A stretch of 64,000 nt of DNA from Phaeovulum veldkampii DSM 11550 (GCF_003034995.1 NZ_PZKF01000004.1:1-64000), one strand, 5' to 3'. Positions 1 through 8,383 are shown, counted from the stretch's first letter. Notes: generated by a model not told the origin, from the letters alone. Numbers and translations are program-made.

Positions 1-152
1 ATTAGCTTGGGCAGGGCTTCGCCGATCAACTGTTCTAGGTGGAAGGACTTGATCGGCACGTTACAGTGGCGCTTCCACTGTTTGAAGAGCCTGACAAGTT
101 TACGGTGGTTACCCCGCAGCGTGTTGTCTGACTGATCCAGAAGGGCGATCTC
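1..152 (-). pseudogene. Fragment of a nucleotidyltransferase-like gene (OAS/CD-NTase-type helical region), cut at both ends
   Basis: Read on the minus strand, this stretch gives a protein-like sequence with the core WKRHCNVPIKSFHLEQLIG preceded by a basic, leucine-rich helix (RKLVRLFKQ). That pattern, a K-W-K-R followed by a VPIKSF-H/Y-LE turn, is what I associate with the C-terminal half of OAS-like and CD-NTase nucleotidyltransferases. The catalytic G-S...D-x-D part should lie upstream, at higher coordinates, but there is an in-frame stop at about 222-224 and flhA starts at 330, so it is missing. The other end runs out of the window. I read it as a gene truncated at its 5' end. Family assignment is by eye from about 45 residues and could be wrong. 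Confidence 0.4.
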
Positions 153-333
153 GGTGGATATCCCTGATATCGTTGTCGCGCAGAACGAATCTGATCGCGC
201 CGCCACAGCACATTTGAATCGCTATCCACTTCTGCAAGCAGGCGCGCCCGGGTCGCTCGGGTCGCTCGTTCCGTTGGATACTATTGCAACCGGCCGCCCT
301 CTCGTGGTTTCGGCTGAAACCGTGGTAGAATGA
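136..333 (+). pseudogene. 3' end of an unidentified gene, translationally coupled to flhA
   Basis: An open frame follows an in-frame TGA at 133-135 and ends at TGA 331-333, overlapping the flhA start as ATGA. The translation is non-repetitive and protein-like, ending LVVSAETVVE, with codon choice similar to flhA. The following genes flhA, fliR, flhB and the FliJ-like gene are joined by the same ATGA overlaps, so this is probably the last part of the next gene up in the flagellar operon. There is no credible start within the frame. The 5' part seems to have been replaced by the minus-strand fragment that begins around 136-152. I do not recognise the protein. Confidence 0.45.
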
Positions 334-2414
334 TGCCCAAAATTTCAGCAATTTTTCAGCCAACTGTTCTCTTCACCCTCGCATTGATGGCGATTATCGC
401 AATGATGATCTTGCCGATGCCCGCGTGGGTGCTCGATATCGGGCTTGCCGCCTCGTTTGCGCTTGCCATCCTGATCTTCACTGTCACCCTGTTCATCGAA
501 CGACCATTGGATTTCTCGGCGTTTCCGACGGTTCTTCTGGCCTCGCTGATGTTGCGGTTGTCGTTGAACGTGTCGTCGACCAAGCTGATCATCGGCCAAG
601 GGCATACCGGAACGAATGCTGCAGGCGATGTGATCGAAGGTTTTGCTAATTTCATCATGGGCGGATCGGTTCTGATCGGGCTGGTGGTGTTTGGCGTGAT
701 CCTGATTGTCAATTTCATCGTGATCACAAAGGGCGCCGGTCGAATGGCCGAGGTCGGAGCGCGCTTTGCCTTGGACGCAATGCCCGGCAAGCAGTTGGCG
801 ATCGACAGCGATGTGAACGCGGGCGCCATCGACCACGCCGAAGCCAAGGCGCGGCGCGAACGTGAGCAGGCCGAGACCACGTTTTTCGGGGCTCTGGATG
901 GGGTGTCGAAGTTCGTGAAAGGCGATGCGGTGGCCGGCCTGCTGATTACGCTGCTCAATCTGGTGATGGGCCTGATCATTGGCGTCAGCATGCATCACAT
1001 GCCCTTGGGTCAGGCATTGGAGACCTATGCGATCCTGACCGTGGACGACGGGCTTGTCAGTCAGATTCCCGCGGTCATCATCTCGATCGCGGCGGCCTTG
1101 CTGCTCTCGCGCGGGGGGGCGAAGGGGGCGGCGGATATGGAGTTGTTCCGCCAACTGGGACGATATCCCCCGGCGCTGGCGACGGTGGCAGCCTTGATGG
1201 CGCTGTTCGCCTTTGTGCCTGGTTTACCTTTTGTCCCGTTTATCTTGGGGGCCGCCGTTCTGGTCGCTACGGCCCTTGCGGTCAGTCGCGCCGCGCGAAA
1301 GCAGGCGGCACGCGAGGCGATGAAACTCGCTCTGCCTGAACCTGGCCCACGCCGCAAGTCATTGGGTGATATCCTTGATATTGATGAGATACACGTCGAA
1401 TTTGCGCCCAATCTGGTTCCGATGGTCCTTGATCCGGCAACGGGGCTTGATGCCAGAATCAGCAACATGCGCAACCATGTCGCCGCAAGTTACGGGATGA
1501 TCTTGCCCGAGATTCGGCTGACTGATGACGCTGGGCTTGCCGCCGGAACCTACCGGATCCGCATTCAGGGCGTTGAACAAGCGCGCGATCTTTTGTTCCC
1601 TGATCGGGTGCTGGCGCTGATCGCGAATAACCGAGAGCTCTTGCCCCCAGGAGACGAGGTGCGCGAGCCTGTCTATGGCGCACCTGCACGCTGGGTTGCC
1701 CAGTCGATGCAAGAGGAAGCAGCCCTCTCGGGCTCGACCGTGGTTGGCCCCACCGAGGTGCTGGCGACCCACCTGCTTGAGGTGATCAAACGCAACTTCA
1801 GCCGTCTTCTGTCATTGCGAGCGCTCAGGCGCTTGCTTGACGAGGCCGTGAACGTCTCCGATCCGGCGCGCGCCGCGTCGACTCGCAGACTCCTTGACGA
1901 ACTGATCCCAGATAAGGTGCCGATCGACATTCTGCTGTCCATATTGCGGCTATTGCTGGATGAGCGGGTGTCGATCCGCAACCTGCCGTTGATTCTCGAG
2001 GCGATCGCCGAGGCGAGGGGTTTGCAAAGTCCGGAGGCGATCTGCGAACATGTCCGGCAACGGCTTGGGTTCCAACTGGTGGCAGAACTACGACGCGAGG
2101 ATGGCACGATTCCGCTGTTACAGCTTGCCCCCGAATGGGAAGAGACTTTTTCGACATATCAGATCGTCAGTGAAAAGGGCACAGGCGACGTTGCGCTGCC
2201 ACCTGAAAAATTCAACCGTCTTGCTTTGAATGTGGCCGAAAACCTGGCACGCGCGGGAGAGACCGGCATCTATCCTGGGGTCGTCACTTCGGCGCGTCGG
2301 CGTCGCTTTCTGCGAACGGTGCTTGGGGCGAAAGGGATCGCCGCCCCGGTGCTGAGCTTTGAAGAGATTGGGCTGGATGCGCGTCCGGCCCTGATTGGAA
2401 TGGTTTCGGCATGA
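330..2414 (+). CDS. flhA: FlhA, flagellar type III export gate protein
   Basis: FlhA forms the nonameric ring of the flagellar export gate in the inner membrane; its cytoplasmic domain receives substrates and chaperones. At 694 residues it has the family length. The N-terminal half is made of hydrophobic segments. The FHIPEP-family signature lies at about residues 134-198 (GARFALDAMPGKQLAID, then the NAGAID...EAKARR loop). The C-terminal half, from about residue 340, is the soluble substrate-docking domain. The start at 330 overlaps the preceding stop as ATGA; a second ATG follows at 333. The 3' end overlaps fliR by four bases. It is the first recognisable gene of flhA-fliR-flhB-fliJ-like. 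Confidence 0.97.
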   Translation: MMPKISAIFQPTVLFTLALMAIIAMMILPMPAWVLDIGLAASFALAILIFTVTLFIERPLDFSAFPTVLLASLMLRLSLNVSSTKLIIGQGHTGTNAAGDVIEGFANFIMGGSVLIGLVVFGVILIVNFIVITKGAGRMAEVGARFALDAMPGKQLAIDSDVNAGAIDHAEAKARREREQAETTFFGALDGVSKFVKGDAVAGLLITLLNLVMGLIIGVSMHHMPLGQALETYAILTVDDGLVSQIPAVIISIAAALLLSRGGAKGAADMELFRQLGRYPPALATVAALMALFAFVPGLPFVPFILGAAVLVATALAVSRAARKQAAREAMKLALPEPGPRRKSLGDILDIDEIHVEFAPNLVPMVLDPATGLDARISNMRNHVAASYGMILPEIRLTDDAGLAAGTYRIRIQGVEQARDLLFPDRVLALIANNRELLPPGDEVREPVYGAPARWVAQSMQEEAALSGSTVVGPTEVLATHLLEVIKRNFSRLLSLRALRRLLDEAVNVSDPARAASTRRLLDELIPDKVPIDILLSILRLLLDERVSIRNLPLILEAIAEARGLQSPEAICEHVRQRLGFQLVAELRREDGTIPLLQLAPEWEETFSTYQIVSEKGTGDVALPPEKFNRLALNVAENLARAGETGIYPGVVTSARRRRFLRTVLGAKGIAAPVLSFEEIGLDARPALIGMVSA

Positions 2415-3190
2415 TCGAGCTGGCGGGCCCGATCCTGGATACGATGGCCTACAGCCTTCTCTCAGGGTTTGTCGTGTTTCTCCGGGTCGGCGGGGCCATG
2501 GCGTTATTGCCCGCCTTTGGCGAAACCCTGCTTCCGGTGCGGGTGAAGCTTGGCTTGGCCATAGCATTCACACTCGTTGTGGCCCCTGCCGTTGCAACAA
2601 ATGTCGCTCCGATTGCGGAACAAGGGCAAGTAATCGGGTCGTTTCTGGCGACCGAGGTGCTGATCGGCCTCGCCTTCGGAGCGGTGTTGCGGTTCTGGGT
2701 TCTTGCTCTGCAGGTCGCCGGCGCGATCATGGCGCAGTCGACTTCGCTATCACAGCTTTTCGGTGGGGGCACGTCCGAGCCACAGCCCGCCATTGGCCAT
2801 CTTCTGACACTGGGCGCGCTTGCACTCGCCGTGATGGCGGGGGTTCATGTTTCTCTCGCGCAGGCATTGATCGGCAGTTACGACATTCTTCCACCGGGCC
2901 TGTTTCCCGATGCCGAGGCGATCCGCGCCTGGGGTCTTGCCGGGGTTGTCAAAAGCTTTGCGTTGGCATTCTCGCTTGCTGCGCCCTTCATGATCGCGGG
3001 GCTGATCTACAACGTGGCACTGGGTGCGATCAACCGCGCCATGCCGCAGTTGATGGTTGCTTTTGTTGGTGCGCCAGCGCTGACCGCGGGCGGCTTGCTG
3101 CTATTGATGATCGCTGTGCCCCTGGCTTTGGTTCTCTGGCTGCAGTCTTTGCAAACGCTCTTGGCGAACCCCTTCGAGATTGCACCATGA
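2411..3190 (+). CDS. fliR: FliR, flagellar export gate protein
   Basis: FliR is a polytopic inner-membrane protein that assembles with FliP and FliQ into the export channel at the base of the flagellum. The 259 residues are almost wholly hydrophobic, with the FliR pattern of a charged N-terminal loop and the conserved GLIYNVALGAINRAMPQ region near residue 200, close to the family F-x-x-N-x-x-x-G-x-x-x-R-x-x-P-Q motif. Start and stop both sit in ATGA overlaps, with flhA upstream and flhB downstream, so translation is likely coupled. FliQ is encoded elsewhere in this window (minus strand); FliP is not in the window. Confidence 0.95.
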   Translation: MIELAGPILDTMAYSLLSGFVVFLRVGGAMALLPAFGETLLPVRVKLGLAIAFTLVVAPAVATNVAPIAEQGQVIGSFLATEVLIGLAFGAVLRFWVLALQVAGAIMAQSTSLSQLFGGGTSEPQPAIGHLLTLGALALAVMAGVHVSLAQALIGSYDILPPGLFPDAEAIRAWGLAGVVKSFALAFSLAAPFMIAGLIYNVALGAINRAMPQLMVAFVGAPALTAGGLLLLMIAVPLALVLWLQSLQTLLANPFEIAP

Positions 3191-4272
3191 CCGATCAAAG
3201 CGCAGCCGACAAGGAACATGAGCCGACAGAGCACAAACTCGCAGAGGCGCGCAAGCGCGGTGAGATTGTTCGCTCCACCGATGTTAACGGAGCGGCGGTC
3301 TATGCTGGCTTCCTCGCCGTGGCTCTTGGCCTCGGTATTACAAATCTCGCCAATTTCGGGGCGACGGCCAAGGGTCTTCTGGACCGGGCCGACAGTCTTG
3401 GCGCGGTGTTTCTGCGTGGCGGCACCGGCCCGGCTGCCGGGGCCCTCGCCGGGCTCGTCCTGTCGGTCATTCCCTGGTTTCTGGGGCCAATGGTCTTCGT
3501 GATCGCAGCGCTGGCTGTGCAACGGGCAGTCGTCCTTTCCCCCGAGAAGCTGCTGCCTAAACTGCAACGCATCGACCCGATCGCGAATGCGGGCCAGAAA
3601 TTCGGGCGGGATGGTCTTTTCGAGTTTTTGAAAAGCTTCGCCAAGCTTCTGATCATTGCCATCGTTCTGACCGTCTTTCTGCTCGACCGGATGTCGCGAA
3701 TTCTGATTGCCCAATCGCTTGCGCCAGCTTTGGCGACTGCTGAGTTATTGACCCTGATCGTGGAGTTTTTGATCTGGGTTGTCGTGATTGCAACGGTGAT
3801 TGCCGCGGGCGACTATCTTTGGCAATCGGCCCAACATCTGCGCAGGAACCGGATGAGCCGACAAGAGCTGATGGACGAGTTCAAGCAGTCCGAGGGAGAT
3901 CCGCAACTCAAGGGTCAGCGGCGCCGACGGGCAATCGAGATTGCGACCAACAAGATGCTGGCCGATGTGCCAAAGGCCGATGTCGTGATCGTCAACCCGA
4001 CGCATTACGCCGTGGCCCTTCAATGGACGCGAGGTGGGGGCCAGGCGCCTGTTTGCATCGCCAAGGGTGCAGATGAAATCGCCGCCCGAATCCGCGAGGC
4101 AGCGACAGGGGCAGGGATGCCGTTACATTCTGATCCGCCTACGGCGCGAGCATTGCATGCGACGGTCGAGATCGGTCAAGAAATTCGGCCCGAGCATTAC
4201 CTTGCCGTTGCCGCTGCGATCCGTTTTGCCGAGCGGATGCGTCAGCGCGCCCGCGAAAGGCGTGGCGGATGA
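3187..4272 (+). CDS. flhB: FlhB, export switch protein with autocleavage site
   Basis: FlhB controls the change in export specificity from rod/hook to filament substrates. The 361 residues comprise a charged N-terminus with EPTEHKLAEARKRGE, four membrane segments up to about residue 210, and a cytoplasmic domain containing NPTH at residues 270-273, the site where FlhB family proteins cleave themselves between Asn and Pro. The frame stays open far upstream, but the ATG at 3187 is the right start: it overlaps the fliR stop as ATGA and gives the standard N-terminus. FliK, its partner in length control, lies at about 14.0-15.4 kb. Confidence 0.96.
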   Translation: MTDQSAADKEHEPTEHKLAEARKRGEIVRSTDVNGAAVYAGFLAVALGLGITNLANFGATAKGLLDRADSLGAVFLRGGTGPAAGALAGLVLSVIPWFLGPMVFVIAALAVQRAVVLSPEKLLPKLQRIDPIANAGQKFGRDGLFEFLKSFAKLLIIAIVLTVFLLDRMSRILIAQSLAPALATAELLTLIVEFLIWVVVIATVIAAGDYLWQSAQHLRRNRMSRQELMDEFKQSEGDPQLKGQRRRRAIEIATNKMLADVPKADVVIVNPTHYAVALQWTRGGGQAPVCIAKGADEIAARIREAATGAGMPLHSDPPTARALHATVEIGQEIRPEHYLAVAAAIRFAERMRQRARERRGG

Positions 4273-4676
4273 ATGTGCCGCAAAACTTTGGGCGCCTTGT
4301 GCGGATGGCTCACCTGCGCCTCGATCTTGCCCTGCAGGCTTTAGCGCAGGCAAAAGCGCAACAGGAGCGGATTGCTGCTGACCTGTGCCGTCATTCTGGC
4401 GATGTGGCGGCGGTTCGGGCGTCAGTGCCGGATGACCCGAGTGTCGCCCGAACGGCTGCGCGCTTTGATGTCTGGGCCAACCAACAGCGTGACCGGATGC
4501 TGGGGGGGCTGGCGCTTGCAGAGGCAGAAACACTGCGATGCCGCGCGGTGGCCGCAGCCGCTTTGGGGCGCAGCGATGTGTTGCAGCAATTGGCACAGAT
4601 AAAGGCCCGCGAGGCGCAGGCGCAAAAGGCGCGGCGGCAAATCGCCGAGGAAGCCCCGGATCAGGGGCTGTCTTGA
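4269..4676 (+). CDS. Small helical protein after flhB, possibly FliJ-like
   Basis: A 135-residue, alanine- and glutamine-rich protein with no membrane segment and no signal peptide; most of it should be alpha-helical, with heptad-like stretches at about residues 15-45 and 95-128. It is coupled to flhB by an ATGA overlap. Position and helical nature fit a FliJ-like export chaperone or ATPase stalk protein, which is otherwise missing from this cluster, but I see no diagnostic motif. Its last 16 bases overlap the 3' end of fliL on the opposite strand, so the two operons converge tail to tail. Confidence 0.6.
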   Translation: MNVPQNFGRLVRMAHLRLDLALQALAQAKAQQERIAADLCRHSGDVAAVRASVPDDPSVARTAARFDVWANQQRDRMLGGLALAEAETLRCRAVAAAALGRSDVLQQLAQIKAREAQAQKARRQIAEEAPDQGLS

Positions 4677-5119
4677 CGGACGATATCGACGATCAGCACA
4701 TCCGACAGGGTTTCGCCCATAACCTTCTGTCCGGCCTCCTGCAGCGCGTAGCGCAGAATATCGAGGGTGTTCGTGTCGGTAAAAGCTCCCCGAAACCCTC
4801 CGACATTTGCGTGATTGAACAGAACCTGCAGGAAACTGTCGCGAAGTTTCGGTTCCATCTTGTAGACCTGTTCGGTACCGCCGATGCCAACTTCAAGACT
4901 GAGCGACAAGATGACCAGCGACGCGACCCGCCCCGATTCGACGACGGGAATGACGAACTGGTTGTTCATCTTGACGTATTCCTTCACCGCCGCCCCCGTT
5001 TCGGGCTTGTCCGGTGCTTCATGGCTCTTTGCCTCGGCATCCGGGCGCAGCACGAGGCCGCCGCCGACCCCGGCACCGAGCCCAATCAAGGCCATGAGAA
5101 CAGGGATGAGCTTGCCCAT
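4661..5119 (-). CDS. fliL: FliL, flagellar basal body-associated protein
   Basis: FliL is a single-pass inner-membrane protein that surrounds or stabilises the stator around the motor. The 152 residues begin with one membrane helix (about residues 4-25, PVLMALIGLGAGVGGGLVL), followed by a periplasmic domain with the family features: KMNNQFVIPVV, a SLSLEV strand and a C-terminal LRYALQEA...DVLIVDIV segment. It is the last gene of a long minus-strand run starting at flgB, eight bases after flgH. The 3' end converges on the FliJ-like gene with a 16-base antisense overlap. Confidence 0.9.
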   Translation of the reverse strand: MGKLIPVLMALIGLGAGVGGGLVLRPDAEAKSHEAPDKPETGAAVKEYVKMNNQFVIPVVESGRVASLVILSLSLEVGIGGTEQVYKMEPKLRDSFLQVLFNHANVGGFRGAFTDTNTLDILRYALQEAGQKVMGETLSDVLIVDIVRQDSP

Positions 5120-5127
5120 GCCGCGGC

Positions 5128-5856
5128 TCAGAACGGCAAAAGGATGTCGGCAACCTGCTGGCCATAGCGCGGCTGCTGCACGTCCGAGATCTGGCCGCGG
5201 CCGCCGTAGGAAATCCGCGCGCCGGCGATCTTGTCATAGGTGATTTCGTTCTGACGGCTGATGTCTTCGGGGCGCACAAAGCCGGTCACGATCAGTTCGC
5301 GCACCTCGAAGTTGACCCGCACTTCCTGGCTGCCCTGAATGCGCAAAACCCCGTTGGGCAGCCGTTCGATGATGGTTGCCGCCACGCGCAAGGTCAGCTT
5401 TTCTTTGCGCGAAACGGACCCGTTGCCTTTGTAGCTTGAGCTTGACTTTGTGTCATAGGCATCGTCCATGCTGGCGCCTTCGGGTAAGCTTTCGTTGATA
5501 CGTTGCGGAATGCCGAGAAGCGAGGGGATACCCATCGTATCCGATCCGCTACGCGAGCGACCGGTTGAGTTGCTGATCTCGGCCTTTTCGTCGATCTCGA
5601 TCACGACGGTCAGAATGTCGCCCCGCTGTCCGGCGCGCCGGTCCCCCAGCAGCGACCCGCGTCCGCCGGACCAGAGCGACGCCTCGCCCATGCCGCGCGG
5701 TGCGGCGCCGGTTTCCGGCATCGGCGCACTTGTCATGGCGAAAAATTCGTTACCGCTTTCGATTGCGGTAAAATCCGGGGCGCGACCGACATCTTCGAGC
5801 CTCTGGCAGGCCAAAATCGGTAGAAGCGACAGGATCAGCAGTGTTTTGTACATCAT
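5128..5856 (-). CDS. flgH: FlgH, flagellar L-ring lipoprotein
   Basis: FlgH forms the L ring in the outer membrane. The N-terminus is a lipoprotein signal peptide with lipobox LPILAC and the lipidated cysteine at residue 17. The body contains the SLWSGGRGSLLGDRRA block, the GDILTVVIEIDEKAE strand and the C-terminal VRPEDISRQNEITYDKIAGARISYGGRG region typical of FlgH. At 242 residues it matches the family length. It directly follows flgA (no gap) and precedes fliL in the same direction, within the rod-and-ring operon. Confidence 0.96.
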   Translation of the reverse strand: MMYKTLLILSLLPILACQRLEDVGRAPDFTAIESGNEFFAMTSAPMPETGAAPRGMGEASLWSGGRGSLLGDRRAGQRGDILTVVIEIDEKAEISNSTGRSRSGSDTMGIPSLLGIPQRINESLPEGASMDDAYDTKSSSSYKGNGSVSRKEKLTLRVAATIIERLPNGVLRIQGSQEVRVNFEVRELIVTGFVRPEDISRQNEITYDKIAGARISYGGRGQISDVQQPRYGQQVADILLPF

Positions 5857-6294
5857 TCAATCCTTGGTAAAAACGGTCAGCGTTCCATCGGCCCCCACCG
5901 AGGCCGAGACTATGACGCGCGAGGTGATGTTCATCGCGCGGATCGTTTCACCTACCCCGGCGCGGGTCAGCGCCCGGCCCTCGTCTGTGATAACCAGCGG
6001 TCCGTTGCGATAGATCAGGGGCACCACCTGATTGCGCTCGACAGCAGCGGCGGGACCAATGTCGCCGGGGCGAATAGGGCGACCTGCATAAATGGTGACC
6101 CGGGTTTCCCGCCCGATCACATCCTCAGCCGAGAGGGCGGCGCCGGTTCTGTCGCCGGCGACAAGCATCACATCTTCGGGCTGGATCAGGGTTTGTGCCC
6201 TCAGTGTTCGGCTTGCTTGCAGAACCTCGGCGCAGGCGGCCGTTGAGAGGAACCCAAGCATTGGAAGAACAGTCAGAATTCCGCGCGCGAGCAT
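5857..6294 (-). CDS. flgA: FlgA, P-ring assembly chaperone
   Basis: FlgA is a periplasmic chaperone needed to assemble FlgI into the P ring. The 145-residue product starts with a signal peptide (cleavage probably after ACA, near residue 22) and then carries a single SAF-type domain: RTLRAQTLIQPEDVML, GRETRVTIYAGRPIRPGDIGP, and a C-terminal GETIRAMN...RVIVSASV strand pair. This is the short FlgA form common in this family, lacking the extra N-terminal region of enteric FlgA. Its start overlaps the flgG stop by one base. FlgI itself is not in the window. Confidence 0.9.
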   Translation of the reverse strand: MLARGILTVLPMLGFLSTAACAEVLQASRTLRAQTLIQPEDVMLVAGDRTGAALSAEDVIGRETRVTIYAGRPIRPGDIGPAAAVERNQVVPLIYRNGPLVITDEGRALTRAGVGETIRAMNITSRVIVSASVGADGTLTVFTKD

Positions 6295-7079
6295 CAGCGC
6301 ACCTGCGTCGTTGCGCCAAGCATCTGATCGGCGGCGGTAATGACCTTTGCATTCATTTCATAGCCGCGCTGGGCCTTGATCAGTTCGGTTATTTCGCGCA
6401 CCGGATCGACCGAGCTTTCCTCCAGATAACCCTGCCGCAATGTGCCAAGGCCATTTTCGCCTGGTGCCGACACCAGCGACGGGCCAGAGGCGGTGGTTTC
6501 CAGAAACAGGTTCGACCCGATCGCTTCCAGCCCCTTTTCATTGCTGAACCCAGCCAGAGTGAACTGGCCCAGAAGCTCGGGTTCCACCCGGTCGGTGAAA
6601 TAGGCGTAAACCTCGCCCGCGGCGTTGATCGCCAAGGTCCGTGCATCCGAGGGGATAGTGATGCCCGGCACCACCGGATAGCCGTCGGAGGTGACGATCA
6701 GCCCATCGGGTGAGCGTTTCAGTGCCCCGTCGCGCGTGTAGGCCGAAATGCCGGAGGGCAGCGTGACCTCGATATAGCCGATCCCGTCGATGGCAAGATC
6801 GAGATCGCCGCCCGAGGCCGAAAGTGAACCCTGCGCAAGATTTACGGTCACTGCCGAAGGGCGCACGCCCAGACCCAGCTGGACCCCGGTCGGCACGATC
6901 GTGCCATCATTGGCGGTGATCGTGCCGGGTCGGGTTGCCTGTTCATAATGCAGATCGGCAAATTCGGCGCGGCGGGCGTTGTAGCCTGTGGTGGACATGT
7001 TGGCGAGGTTGTTCGAGATGACCTCGACCCGCATCTGCTGGGCGCTCATCCCGGTGGCGGCAATCTGAAGGGCGCGCAT
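6294..7079 (-). CDS. flgG: FlgG, distal rod protein
   Basis: FlgG polymerises into the distal rod of the drive shaft. The 261 residues show the rod/hook family N-terminus (MRALQIAATGMSAQQMRVEV followed by SNNLANMSTTGYNARRAEF), a central DLAIDGIGYIEV...YTRDGALKRSPDGLIVTSDGYPV block, and the C-terminal helix EITELIKAQRGYEMNAKVI, all standard for FlgG. It is followed immediately by flgA and preceded by flgF with an eight-base gap. The gene order flgF-flgG-flgA-flgH matches other Rhodobacterales flagellar clusters. Confidence 0.96.
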   Translation of the reverse strand: MRALQIAATGMSAQQMRVEVISNNLANMSTTGYNARRAEFADLHYEQATRPGTITANDGTIVPTGVQLGLGVRPSAVTVNLAQGSLSASGGDLDLAIDGIGYIEVTLPSGISAYTRDGALKRSPDGLIVTSDGYPVVPGITIPSDARTLAINAAGEVYAYFTDRVEPELLGQFTLAGFSNEKGLEAIGSNLFLETTASGPSLVSAPGENGLGTLRQGYLEESSVDPVREITELIKAQRGYEMNAKVITAADQMLGATTQVR

Positions 7080-7087
7080 GTCTGCTC

Positions 7088-7804
7088 CTATCGGGTCAGG
7101 GTGGAGATGGTGTTGCGGATGCGTTGATCCTCGCGGTCGAGGAAGGCCTGGCCCATTTCATAGGCGCGCTGAACCTCGATCATCCGGGCAATTTCAGAGA
7201 CGGGGTCCACGTTCGACTCTTCGACAAATCCCTGCAGGATCGTGCCGTTCTCCAGCGGCTCGATGCCGCCTTCGGTGCTGAACCGCGTGCCGCCGCTGTG
7301 GATCAGGCTATTGGGGTCGGTCGGGACGAAAAGGCCGACCTGCGCCACCGGCGTGCCATCGGCGGAAATCGTACCATCCTGTGCAACAGCGACCCGGCGA
7401 GCATCGGTGGGCACAAAGATCGGGGCGCCGCCAAGGTCGAGCAGGCGGTGCCCTTCGGGCGAGACAAGTTCCCCCTCCTGCGAGGGGGTAAAGCTTCCCG
7501 CGCGTGTCAGTTGGTTGCCCTGCGGTGTCTCCAGCTGAAAGAACCCGTCCCCTTCGATCGCCAGATCGAAGGTGGCCCCGGTTTGCGTCAGCGGCCCCTG
7601 CGCAAGATTGACGAGCCGACCGCTTGCATGGGCCATCGACAAAGACGGCTCTGCCCCGTCCAGCGCCGCGACATGTTCGGCAAAGATCACGCCTTCCTTG
7701 CGGAATCCGGTGGTGGAAATGTTCGCAATGTTGTTGGCTACGTTGCGCATTTCACGCATCAGGCCCGACTGCCGCGTCAGCGTGGTGTAGATTGCATTGT
7801 CCAT
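7088..7804 (-). CDS. flgF: FlgF, proximal rod protein
   Basis: FlgF is a rod protein related to FlgG. At 238 residues it is shorter than FlgG and begins MDNAIYTTLTRQSGLMREMR with VANNIANISTTGFRKEGVIF, the FlgF form of the N-terminal motif. It has the internal FDLAIEGDGFFQLETPQGNQL and RAGSFTPSQEGELVSPEGH blocks and ends with EIARMIEVQRAYEMGQAF. It lies two bases downstream of fliQ and eight bases upstream of flgG, all read on the minus strand. Confidence 0.95.
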   Translation of the reverse strand: MDNAIYTTLTRQSGLMREMRNVANNIANISTTGFRKEGVIFAEHVAALDGAEPSLSMAHASGRLVNLAQGPLTQTGATFDLAIEGDGFFQLETPQGNQLTRAGSFTPSQEGELVSPEGHRLLDLGGAPIFVPTDARRVAVAQDGTISADGTPVAQVGLFVPTDPNSLIHSGGTRFSTEGGIEPLENGTILQGFVEESNVDPVSEIARMIEVQRAYEMGQAFLDREDQRIRNTISTLTR

Positions 7805-7806
7805 TT

Positions 7807-8073
7807 TTAGCCCCCCGCGATCAGTGGAACGATGCCGTCAGCAAAAAACGCCACCAGCGTTTCCGACATGAACGACATCGAGACCCAGAACACCGCCAAC
7901 ATCGCGCCCACCTTCGGCACGAAGGTCAGCGTCATCTCCTGCACCGAGGTCAGCGCTTGAAGCAGGCCGATCACCACCCCCGTCACCAGGGCCACCGCCA
8001 GCATCGGTGCCGCGATCAGGACCGCGATCCAGAGGCCTTGGCGCAGCGTGTCGAAAAACACTGCCTGTTCCAT
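7807..8073 (-). CDS. fliQ: FliQ, flagellar export channel subunit
   Basis: FliQ is a small two-helix membrane protein of the FliPQR export channel. The 88-residue product starting MEQAVFFDTLRQGLWIAVLI has two hydrophobic hairpin helices and the family core VTGVVIGLLQALTSVQEMTLTFVPK. The frame is open further upstream, through fliE, but only this internal ATG gives the normal FliQ N-terminus and length. It sits between fliE (two-base gap) and flgF (two-base gap), so tight co-translation is likely. Confidence 0.95.
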   Translation of the reverse strand: MEQAVFFDTLRQGLWIAVLIAAPMLAVALVTGVVIGLLQALTSVQEMTLTFVPKVGAMLAVFWVSMSFMSETLVAFFADGIVPLIAGG

Positions 8074-8075
8074 TC

Positions 8076-8366
8076 TCACACCGGCATCCGCAAGATTTCC
8101 TGATAGGCCTCGACGACCTTGTTGCGCAGGGTTACGGCGGTTTCCACGGCAAGCTCGGTCGCGGCCAGCGCCTGCACCAGCGCATGGGGATCTGCGCCGC
8201 CCGTCATCGCGGCGGCGGCGGTTTGTTCGCCCGCGCGCAGCGTTGCGGCGAAATCGCCCGCAAGCGTTCCAAAGCCGTTTTCCGCGCTGTCCGGCTTGGC
8301 CGCGGGTGCGGTTGCGGGGCGCGCCTGGGCATAGCTTTGCGCGGCAAAAGAACTGTTGATGTCCAT
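8076..8366 (-). CDS. fliE: FliE, basal body adapter protein
   Basis: FliE joins the MS ring to the rod and is the first rod-type protein exported. The 96 residues have a low-complexity Ala/Pro N-terminus and the conserved C-terminal helices: HALVQALAATELAVETAV followed by RNKVVEAYQEILRMPV, which is the FliE signature. It follows flgC with a 17-base gap and precedes fliQ. The gene order flgB-flgC-fliE-fliQ is common to alphaproteobacterial flagellar operons. Confidence 0.95.
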   Translation of the reverse strand: MDINSSFAAQSYAQARPATAPAAKPDSAENGFGTLAGDFAATLRAGEQTAAAAMTGGADPHALVQALAATELAVETAVTLRNKVVEAYQEILRMPV

Positions 8367-8383
8367 TCTGGACCTCCTGTTTT

